A stretch of DNA of 12,066 bases from an uncultured Bacteroidales bacterium (lineage in GTDB: Bacteria; Bacteroidota; Bacteroidia; Bacteroidales; P3), in contig CAJOQB010000069.1 in the NCBI GenBank assembly GCA_905236405.1, forward strand, positions 1-12,066, given 5' to 3'. Under the pieces are notes generated by a model that saw only the letters and a list, made by a program, of their open reading frames with translations, did not search any database and was not told the origin of the DNA. Position numbers and translations under genes: made by a program. The stretch's first letter is position 1. Every line of letters starts with the position of its first letter. Positions 1 to 5,080 of this stretch are shown here, in pieces.

Positions 1-162
1 CGCAGCGAGGTGGAGGAGATCCTCCGCCAAATCATTGCCGAGGTGGGTGCCACCAGCCCTAAAGACATGGGCAAGGTGATGGGCAGCGCCACCAAACAGC
101 TGGCCGGCAAAGCCGACAACAAGATGGTCAGCGAGATAGTGAAAAGCCTCTTGATGCAATAG
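1..162 (+). CDS. GatB/YqeY-domain protein, 3' end only
   Basis: The window opens inside this gene. The last 53 codons are read in frame from base 1 to a TAG stop. The peptide carries the ending typical of GatB/YqeY proteins: a GKVMG segment (residues 23-27 of the fragment), a GKAD turn (38-41) and a terminal helix ending in KSLLMQ. The domain is also the tRNA-binding tail of GatB, the amidotransferase subunit that corrects mischarged tRNA. Stand-alone YqeY proteins of about 150 residues are common in Bacteroidetes, often beside ftsZ, but their role is not well defined. Whether this is a stand-alone YqeY or the end of GatB cannot be settled from the fragment; I favour YqeY. The thioesterase gene follows after 13 bases, so the two are probably co-transcribed. 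Confidence 0.75.
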   Translation, partial: RSEVEEILRQIIAEVGATSPKDMGKVMGSATKQLAGKADNKMVSEIVKSLLMQ

Positions 163-172
163 CCCCCCCCCC
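163..172. repeat. C10 homopolymer before the thioesterase start
   Basis: Ten consecutive C residues directly follow the TAG stop of the YqeY-like gene and end three bases before the ATG of the thioesterase gene. Because the upstream stop precedes the run, length changes cannot alter either protein. They would change only the spacing and sequence of the thioesterase initiation region. Such runs are prone to slipped-strand mispairing. Confidence 0.9.
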
Positions 173-175
173 TCC

Positions 176-577
176 ATGCACAACACCCCTATCCAACTCC
201 GCTTCAACGACATCGACCAGATGGGACACGTGAACAACACGGTCATCATGGAGTTCTTCGATCTGGCGAAGTATCGTTACTTCCGTGCCGCAGGCATCCC
301 CGTCACTCCCGAGGAGGGCGACTTCTGTGTGATGATTGTCCATATCGAATGCGACTTCCAACGCCAAATCCACTTCCATGACGATGTGTCGGTGAACACC
401 TACACCAGCCGTATCGGCAACAAAAGCATCGAGGTGATGCAGCAGGTGCTTGTCGGCGACCAACCCGCCGCCACCTGCAAGACGGTACTGGCCGGCTACA
501 GCCGCCAGACGGCAACGAGCGCTCCCCTACCCGAGGATTTGAAGGAACAGGTGCGTCGCTACGACAACCTGTCGTAA
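176..577 (+). CDS. Acyl-CoA thioesterase, 4HBT/YbgC-like hotdog fold
   Basis: This 133-residue protein is the usual length for a single-domain hotdog thioesterase that hydrolyses acyl-CoA esters in the cytoplasm. The N terminus holds the 4-hydroxybenzoyl-CoA thioesterase signature RFNDIDQMGHVNN (residues 9-21). By analogy with YbgC the catalytic acid is Asp14, followed by the GHVNN turn that begins the long central helix. The rest fits the family: a hydrophobic strand near residues 52-58 and a basic-to-acidic tail. The substrate cannot be read from the sequence. The ATG at 176 is the only reasonable start, because an in-frame TGA lies at 152-154 and only proline-type codons lie between. No Shine-Dalgarno is present. 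The base run before the start is C10, so initiation may depend on coupling to the upstream gene. A strong hairpin follows 26 bases after the stop. Confidence 0.85.
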   Translation: MHNTPIQLRFNDIDQMGHVNNTVIMEFFDLAKYRYFRAAGIPVTPEEGDFCVMIVHIECDFQRQIHFHDDVSVNTYTSRIGNKSIEVMQQVLVGDQPAATCKTVLAGYSRQTATSAPLPEDLKEQVRRYDNLS

Positions 578-603
578 GGCAAAACATCCACCGCAAAAAA
601 ACG

Positions 604-633
604 AAAAGAGACACATGAAAATGTGTCTCTTTT
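604..633. terminator. Bidirectional intrinsic terminator
   Basis: A perfect 13-bp inverted repeat (arms 604-616 and 621-633, AAAAGAGACACAT and its complement) is closed by a GAAA loop. On the plus strand it ends in TTTTCTTCCTTT and would stop the thioesterase transcript. On the minus strand the stem is followed by CG and seven T residues, and it lies 10 bases past the 3' end of the tRNA, so it would also terminate the tRNA transcript. Confidence 0.85.
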
Positions 634-643
634 CTTCCTTTCG

Positions 644-717
644 TCGGGGCGAGAAGACTCGAACTTCCGACCCCTTGCACCCCATGCAAGTGCGCTAGCC
701 AACTGCGCCACGCCCCG
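644..717 (-). tRNA. tRNA-Pro, anticodon GGG
   Basis: The reverse complement folds as a full cloverleaf of 74 nt. The acceptor stem is CGGGGCG/CGCCCCG (717-711 with 651-645), with A as discriminator at 644. The D arm is GCGC/GCGC around AGTTGGCTA. The anticodon stem is CTTGC/GCAAG with loop ATGGGGT, giving anticodon GGG. The T arm is GGAAG/CTTCT around TTCGAGT, with one G-U pair. The variable region GGGTC and the C1-G72 pair match proline tRNAs. No CCA is encoded, so the CCA-adding enzyme must supply it, as is common in Bacteroidetes. GGG reads CCC and CCU codons. Confidence 0.95.
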
Positions 718-752
718 AACTTGGAGGTGATTTCGTCTCTCGAAATCGGGTG

Positions 753-784
753 CAAAAGTACATCCTTTTTTCATACTGACCAAA
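753..784 (-). promoter_or_regulatory. Promoter of the tRNA-Pro gene
   Basis: Read on the minus strand, TTTG (784-781) and TACTTTTG (760-753) are separated by 20 bases. This matches the Bacteroidetes primary sigma factor consensus of TTTG at -33 and TAnnTTTG at -7. Transcription would begin near base 746, giving a leader of about 29 nt before the tRNA. Confidence 0.75.
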
Positions 785-873
785 TTTTTTTTCATCTTTG
801 GCAAGAAAGCACCTTCGGCATATTGTTTATCTGCATGTTTTTTAAGACAATATCCACCGCTCATCTTTCATTA

Positions 874-902
874 TTTTCTTTCCCGCATGACGGGAAACAA
901 AA
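874..902. other. Hairpin in the intergenic region after cdaA
   Basis: Arms TTTTCTTTCCCG (874-885) and CGGGAAACAAAA (891-902) pair with one C-C mismatch around a CATGA loop. It lies about 70 bases past the cdaA stop on the minus strand, beyond the better terminator at 936-964. It lacks a clean T run on either strand. It may be a back-up terminator or an RNA 3' end structure. The rest of the gap between the tRNA promoter and cdaA shows no gene. Confidence 0.4.
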
Positions 903-935
903 CAATAATCTCAAGAAAAGAATATACCTATATCG

Positions 936-964
936 AAAAATCGGCCCTCGCTTGAGAACCGATT
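936..964 (-). terminator. Intrinsic terminator of the folP-cdaA transcript
   Basis: Nine bases after the cdaA stop, the minus strand reads AATCGG, then an inner CTC/GAG pairing with a four-base loop, then CCGATT running into TTTCG. The outer arms are 939-944 and 959-964. The T tract after the stem supports a rho-independent terminator. The stem has an internal AA/CC mismatch, so it is of moderate strength. Confidence 0.65.
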
Positions 965-972
965 ATGCTGTC

Positions 973-1779
973 TTAGGAGACGTTGGCTTCGAGATAATGT
1001 TGCAGCTCGACAGGGGTCACGTTGTGATGTATCTCGCCACCGACGGCGTAGCTGATGGCTCCCGTCTCCTCGCTGACGATGACGGCCACCACATCGGTCT
1101 GCTCGGTCACGCCGATGGCCGAACGATGACGGAGACCTAGGTTGGGGTCTATGTTCAGGTTGGAAGACACCGGCAGGATGCAACGAGCCGCCAAGATGGT
1201 GTTGCCTTTGCAGATGACAGCGCCGTCGTGGAGCGGCGAGTTCTTGAAGAAGAGCGCTTCGAGCAGCGGCGACGACACCGGAGCGTCGATCGTCTGCCCT
1301 GTGCCGATGATGTCGCTGACATCGTTGCTCCGCTCGAAGACGATGAGGGCGCCCGTCTTGGACGACGACATGTGCATACACGCCTGTATATAGGGGTCGA
1401 AGTTGACGGAGTTGATACGCTCCATCTCCCGTTTTCGCCAGAAGAATATCTTGTTCCGCATCGAGTCGCCGCCGATGGTGGTCTTGGTGCCTATCAGCAG
1501 AAGGAACCGACGTATCTCGGGTTGGAAGACGATAATCAACGCAATCAAACCGATGGAGATGAACTGGCCCAGTATCTCCTTGGAGAGTCGCATGTCGAGG
1601 AAGGTGACCAAAAGCCATGTGAGATAGATGACCACAATGGCCCAAAAGATACGCATCACATTGGTGCCGCGTACCAACTTGTAGATTTCATAAATCAAGA
1701 ACGCCACCAACAGCACGTCGATGACATCGACAAAACGGACCGTCGGAAGTCCCATGATAGCAAGTAGCATGTCACTCAT
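973..1779 (-). CDS. cdaA: Diadenylate cyclase CdaA (c-di-AMP synthase)
   Basis: This 268-residue membrane enzyme condenses two ATP into cyclic di-AMP, a second messenger linked to potassium, osmotic and cell-wall homeostasis in other bacteria. The layout is that of CdaA/DacA: three N-terminal hydrophobic segments (about residues 15-34, 41-60 and 70-86), a linker, then the DAC (DisA_N) domain from about 130. Both family active-site motifs are intact: DGA at 185-187 within SPLHDGAV, and RHR at 217-219 within LRHRSAIG. GALIVFER (143-150) is the typical opening strand of the domain. Length is normal for the family. It starts 4 bases after the folP stop, so it is almost certainly translated from the folP transcript, a pairing commonly seen in Bacteroidetes. 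No regulator of the CdaR type is adjacent, unlike the Firmicutes operon. Confidence 0.95.
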   Translation of the reverse strand: MSDMLLAIMGLPTVRFVDVIDVLLVAFLIYEIYKLVRGTNVMRIFWAIVVIYLTWLLVTFLDMRLSKEILGQFISIGLIALIIVFQPEIRRFLLLIGTKTTIGGDSMRNKIFFWRKREMERINSVNFDPYIQACMHMSSSKTGALIVFERSNDVSDIIGTGQTIDAPVSSPLLEALFFKNSPLHDGAVICKGNTILAARCILPVSSNLNIDPNLGLRHRSAIGVTEQTDVVAVIVSEETGAISYAVGGEIHHNVTPVELQHYLEANVS

Positions 1780-1783
1780 TGTA

Positions 1784-2656
1784 TTAATTGTTGTTGTTCA
1801 TGTTTTGAAGGTGAGACCACACCCGCATGGTCTGCACCGCTTCCTTGACATCGTGCACACGAATCAGTTGCGCCCCCCTGTCGACCGCCAGCATATCGAG
1901 GGCCAAGGTGGAGGGAAGCACCTCGTCGGGGGTGGTACCAAGCAATCGGTACATCATCGACTTCCTCGACAACGCCACCAAGAGCGGCAAATGGGGGAAG
2001 AGTTGTTTCAACTGCGGGAGACGGTTGAAGAGCCTATAGTTGTCGTCCAACGTCTTACCAAACCCAAAGCCTGGGTCGAGGATGATGTCGCGTACGCCCA
2101 ACAGGTGCAACTGACTCACCCGTTGCGAGAAGTACTGTGCCACTTCCTGCAGGATGTCGTCGTAGTGGGGATTGTCCTGCATGTGGTCGGGTGTCCCTTG
2201 GGTATGCATCAGGATATAAGGCACCTGCAGCTCGGCCACCGTCGGGAACATCGCCTCGTCGAACTGGCCGCCCGAGATGTCGTTCACGATGTCGGCTCCT
2301 GCCTCTATCGCTTTGCGGGCAGGGAGCGAGAAACAGGTGTCAACCGAGATAATCACATCGGGGAAAAGCCCTCGCACCCGTTTCACCACCGACACCAACC
2401 GTGTCGATTCCTCTTCGGGCGACAACAGCAACGCCCCCGGGCGTGTCGACACGACACCGATGTCGATGATGTCGGCCCCCTCGTCGAAAATCTGGCGGGC
2501 ACGTCGCTCGATGGCTTCCGCGTCGGTATAGCGTCCGCCATCGTAGAAAGAATCGCTGGTGGAATTGAGTATCCCCATCACCACCGGACGGTCGAAAGAG
2601 AGGTTTTTTTTTCCACAGCATATAGTGAATGTCGAAAACTTCGTATCTTTGTTCAT
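1784..2656 (-). CDS. folP: Dihydropteroate synthase
   Basis: This 290-residue TIM-barrel enzyme joins p-aminobenzoate to the pterin pyrophosphate to give dihydropteroate in folate synthesis; it is the sulfonamide target. Visible motifs, in order: loop 1 MGILNSTSDSFYDGG (27-41), loop 2 DIGVVSTRPGA (65-75), SVDT (104-107), NDISGG (125-130), MHTQGTP (150-156), DPGFGFGKT (194-202), SRKS (230-233) and RVHDV (266-270). The binding Asn31, Asp and Lys positions are all present. Two loops differ from the common form: NSTSDSF replaces the usual NxTPDSF, and GVVSTRPG replaces GGESTRPG. A run of nine A on the coding strand spans codons 16-18, a possible slippage site. The ATG at 2656 is favoured because a -7 promoter box lies about 80 bases upstream and no Shine-Dalgarno argues for another start. 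It is transcribed divergently from the DUF1599 gene. Confidence 0.95.
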   Translation of the reverse strand: MNKDTKFSTFTICCGKKNLSFDRPVVMGILNSTSDSFYDGGRYTDAEAIERRARQIFDEGADIIDIGVVSTRPGALLLSPEEESTRLVSVVKRVRGLFPDVIISVDTCFSLPARKAIEAGADIVNDISGGQFDEAMFPTVAELQVPYILMHTQGTPDHMQDNPHYDDILQEVAQYFSQRVSQLHLLGVRDIILDPGFGFGKTLDDNYRLFNRLPQLKQLFPHLPLLVALSRKSMMYRLLGTTPDEVLPSTLALDMLAVDRGAQLIRVHDVKEAVQTMRVWSHLQNMNNNN

Positions 2657-2718
2657 GTTTTCTGAGTGTCGACAACGGATTTTTCGTCTTGATTGTCAGC
2701 TTTCAGAGCCAATCCACG

Positions 2719-2737
2719 TGCCGTTGTAACTACGGCA
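2719..2737. repeat. Short palindrome at the folP transcription start
   Basis: TGCCGT and ACGGCA form 6-bp inverted arms (2719-2724, 2732-2737) around TGTAACT. The palindrome lies next to the minus-strand -7 box at 2736-2743 and spans the expected start of transcription. That makes it a possible operator or a short hairpin in the leader. There is no direct sign of which protein would bind. Confidence 0.35.
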
Positions 2738-2743
2738 AAGGTA
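2736..2743 (-). promoter_or_regulatory. -7 promoter box for folP-cdaA
   Basis: On the minus strand this reads TACCTTTG, an exact fit to the Bacteroidetes TAnnTTTG box. It lies 80 bases before the folP ATG, giving a leader of roughly 70 nt. The -33 element is poor: only CTTG is found, about 22 bases upstream and inside the first codons of the divergent gene. No equally good box was found for the plus-strand gene in the 104-base gap. Confidence 0.55.
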
Positions 2744-2760
2744 TAAAAAAAGAATAATAT

Positions 2761-3312
2761 ATGAGCAAGACAGAAGAAGAATTTGCCGTCGAGACCGCCC
2801 GATGCCGCGAGATTTTCGAAAAGAAGACCCGCGACTATGGCACGTCGTGGCGTATCATGCGGCTCCCTTCGCTTACCGACCAGATATTCATCAAAGCCAA
2901 CCGGATACGCAGCATACAGGAATCGGGCGAGAACAAGGTGGGCGACGACATCCGCGACGAGTTTGTCGCTATGGTCAACTACGCCATCATGGCGCTTATC
3001 CAACAACGCCTCACCGAGCGTGACGCACAGGAGCTGCCGCTCGAACAAGCCTTGCGGCTGTACGACGAGAACCTGCACCGCACCATCGACCTGATGCTGG
3101 GCAAGAACCACGACTACGGCGAAGCCTGGCGGATGATGCGTATCAGCTCCATGGTCGATCTGATTCTGATGAAAATACGTCGCATCAAACAAATCGAGGA
3201 CAACCAAGGCAAGACGCTCATCAGCGAGGGGGTGGAAGGGAGCTATATGGACATCGTCAACTACAGCCTCTTCTGCCTTATCCGCATCACCGAAGAACAA
3301 ACCACCAAGTAA
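2761..3312 (+). CDS. DUF1599 protein with two tandem copies of the domain
   Basis: This 183-residue, probably cytoplasmic, mostly helical protein belongs to DUF1599, to my knowledge also described as a nucleotide-modification-associated domain; no reaction is established. The sequence is an internal duplication. Copy 1 spans about residues 15-83 and copy 2 about 104-177. Each holds DYG (25-27, 118-120), WR (30-31, 123-124), MR, an Asp (40, 133), a basic RIRSI/RRIKQI helix, and a VNY triplet (72-74, 166-168) before a hydrophobic helix. Conservation of Asp, Tyr, Trp and Arg in both copies suggests a working binding site in each. The start is preceded by an A/T-rich leader (AAAAAAAGAATAATAT), normal for this phylum. 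It lies 24 bases before the DoxX-type gene and is divergent from folP, an arrangement I recall as common in Bacteroides. No signal peptide or membrane segment is seen. Confidence 0.8.
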   Translation: MSKTEEEFAVETARCREIFEKKTRDYGTSWRIMRLPSLTDQIFIKANRIRSIQESGENKVGDDIRDEFVAMVNYAIMALIQQRLTERDAQELPLEQALRLYDENLHRTIDLMLGKNHDYGEAWRMMRISSMVDLILMKIRRIKQIEDNQGKTLISEGVEGSYMDIVNYSLFCLIRITEEQTTK

Positions 3313-3336
3313 CAAACCACAATAGCATATCGTTCC

Positions 3337-4491
3337 ATGAAAGACAATAAGACCAACCGAATCATCAACGCCGTGTGCCGCATCTTTGTCGGCATTGTAT
3401 TCATCTTCTCAGGCTTTGTCAAAGGGGTCGACCCTTTAGGCACCTCGTACAAAATCACCGAGTATATGACCAACTGGAGTGTGGGCAGCCTCAATTTCAT
3501 GTGGGCCACTCCTATGGCCACCACACTGAGTATGGTGCTCATCATCATTGAGTTCACCATCGGCGTGATGCTTATCACCAACTCGTATCGCAAAATCACC
3601 GCATGGGTGCTGCTGTTGATGATGTGTTTCTTCACCTGCACCACCTTCATCGACGCCCTCACCAACAAGGTCGACGACTGTGGCTGCTTCGGCGACGCCA
3701 TCAAACTTACCAACTGGCAGACCTTCTGGAAGAACATCATTCTCTTTGTCCCCACCATCGTCATCTTCATTTGCCGCAAATGGAACATCAAACGGCACTT
3801 TGAACGCGAGACGCTGATAGCCCTCATCGCCATTGTCGGCATGCTCATCTTCGGCATCTACAACATCAAGAACGAGCCTTGCATCGACTTCCGTCCCTGG
3901 AAGGTGGGCAACGTGATGATGCCTGTGGACGAAGAGAACCTCGAGGTGAAGAGTTTCTTGACCTACAAGAACAACGAGACAGGCGAGACCATGGAGTTCG
4001 AGTCGAAGAAGATGATGGAATTCATTGCCGCCGACAGCACATGGACCGACCATTGGTCGTTCGTCGACAGCCGCGTCGAAGACCCCTATGAAATCCATGC
4101 CGATGGCTTCTCCATGCTCGGCCCCGACGGCGACGACTATGCCAAAGACATCATCGGCAGTGCCGAGTATGTATTGATAGGCACTATCCACGACGTCAAC
4201 AAGATTGACGCCGAAGGCATCCGTGCCCTGCAGCAGACGCATGAGTTCTGTGTCGCCAAAGGCATCGACTTCATTCTGCTCACCAATGCACTCGAAGAAG
4301 AGATGCAGGCGTTCCTCTATGCCAACAATCTCAGCGAGATGGCCTACTACGGAGCCGACGCCACCGCCATCAAAGCCATGATGCGTTCCAACCCTGGTTT
4401 CCTCCTTCTGAAGAACGCCAAGGTGCTGGCCAAATGGCCCACCCGTTCCGCTGACGACATCCAGCAATTCCCTTTTGAACTCGAGTATTAA
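3337..4491 (+). CDS. DoxX/MauE-type membrane protein with thioredoxin-like C-terminal region (BT_3928-like)
   Basis: This 384-residue protein resembles the uncharacterised BT_3928 family of Bacteroidetes. Hydrophobic segments lie at about 11-29, 64-81, 88-105, 131-147 and 158-175. The FVGIVFIFSGFVKGVDPLG start (17-35) is typical of DoxX proteins. DCGCFGD (114-120) before the fourth segment is the cysteine motif of the MauE branch, which supports disulfide or quinone redox chemistry at the membrane. From about 185 the protein is soluble and probably periplasmic. Residues 260-384 look like a degenerate thioredoxin fold (strand SAEYVLIGTIHDV, helix, strand FILLTN, and FLLLKNAKVLAKWP at 355-368) without a CxxC active site. 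It is the middle gene of a three-gene set with 24- and 25-base gaps. Function unknown; a membrane redox role is inference. Confidence 0.8.
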   Translation: MKDNKTNRIINAVCRIFVGIVFIFSGFVKGVDPLGTSYKITEYMTNWSVGSLNFMWATPMATTLSMVLIIIEFTIGVMLITNSYRKITAWVLLLMMCFFTCTTFIDALTNKVDDCGCFGDAIKLTNWQTFWKNIILFVPTIVIFICRKWNIKRHFERETLIALIAIVGMLIFGIYNIKNEPCIDFRPWKVGNVMMPVDEENLEVKSFLTYKNNETGETMEFESKKMMEFIAADSTWTDHWSFVDSRVEDPYEIHADGFSMLGPDGDDYAKDIIGSAEYVLIGTIHDVNKIDAEGIRALQQTHEFCVAKGIDFILLTNALEEEMQAFLYANNLSEMAYYGADATAIKAMMRSNPGFLLLKNAKVLAKWPTRSADDIQQFPFELEY

Positions 4492-4516
4492 CAACAACTA
4501 ATTATCGAATAGCAAC

Positions 4517-5050
4517 ATGATTCAACGTATCCAGTCTTTCCTCCTCGTACTCGTCGTTGTTGGCGCAGTGCTCATGTTTATGTTCCCCATGGCCACCTAT
4601 TCCATCCCCGACCCTGAGAGCGGCGATGTGGTGACCGCCAGCATCGACCTCCTTCCCAAGGACAAAGCCGTGGCCGGTGACACCACCGCCAGCAACATAC
4701 AAGTGCTGATGAAAGAAGGTCCCTCGGTATGGCCCATGGCCGTCTTGGCTGCCATTATCGGCCTGATTGCCTTGGTCAGCATCTTCCTGTACAAGAACCG
4801 CATCCGCCAGATGCGTGTCGTCTCTTTCGGATTCCTTGTCAACATCGTCTACATCGGTCTCATCTTCCTGCTCTATGTCGACAAGGTGGCCAACCTGCTG
4901 GCACCGGTCAATCCCACCGGCATGCCGCCCATGACGCACTACAGCATCGGCACATGGACTCCCTTCGTCACCGCCATCCTCCTCTTCTTGGCACAACGTG
5001 CCATCCGCAGCGACGAAATAAAAGTCCAGTCGGCAGACCGCCTGCGTTAA
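4517..5050 (+). CDS. DUF4293 family inner-membrane protein
   Basis: This 177-residue protein has four predicted membrane spans (about residues 5-25, 72-92, 100-122 and 146-161), with a roughly 45-residue loop after the first. It opens with MIQRIQS and ends with a SDEIKVQSADRLR tail, both hallmarks of the Bacteroidetes DUF4293 family, which has no known function. It has no cysteine and no catalytic motif. It follows the DoxX/MauE gene by 25 bases and is the last plus-strand gene before a convergent gene, with 30 bases between the two stops. No clear hairpin terminator is visible in that gap, so read-through or overlapping 3' ends are possible. Confidence 0.8.
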   Translation: MIQRIQSFLLVLVVVGAVLMFMFPMATYSIPDPESGDVVTASIDLLPKDKAVAGDTTASNIQVLMKEGPSVWPMAVLAAIIGLIALVSIFLYKNRIRQMRVVSFGFLVNIVYIGLIFLLYVDKVANLLAPVNPTGMPPMTHYSIGTWTPFVTAILLFLAQRAIRSDEIKVQSADRLR

Positions 5051-5080
5051 AGGCTTTTCTCTGAAAATATAGCAGATTGC

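Noticed and set aside
644..717. Possible integration site at the tRNA gene
   Set aside because: No integrase, direct repeat of the tRNA 3' end or foreign gene block was seen on either side.
559..864. Minus-strand open frames across the tRNA
   Set aside because: They read straight through a complete cloverleaf and a terminator hairpin, so they are not genes.
911..1645. Minus-strand open frame of 244 codons overlapping cdaA in another frame
   Set aside because: It shares the strand with cdaA but has an Arg/His-rich shadow composition. The cdaA frame carries the DGA and RHR motifs.
1721..2665. Long plus-strand open frame of 314 codons antisense to folP
   Set aside because: It mirrors folP, whose DHPS motifs are unmistakable. 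The antisense peptide is rich in His, Arg and Val with no recognisable domain, as expected of a shadow frame in biased-codon DNA.
3436..4497. Minus-strand open frame of 353 codons antisense to the DoxX/MauE gene
   Set aside because: The peptide is low in complexity (Val, His, Asp, Gly rich) with no domain, while the plus strand has clear membrane spans and the CGCFG motif.
5051..5080. AGCA-GAT-TGCT repeat as a terminator between convergent genes
   Set aside because: The stem is only four pairs with no T run, too weak to call.
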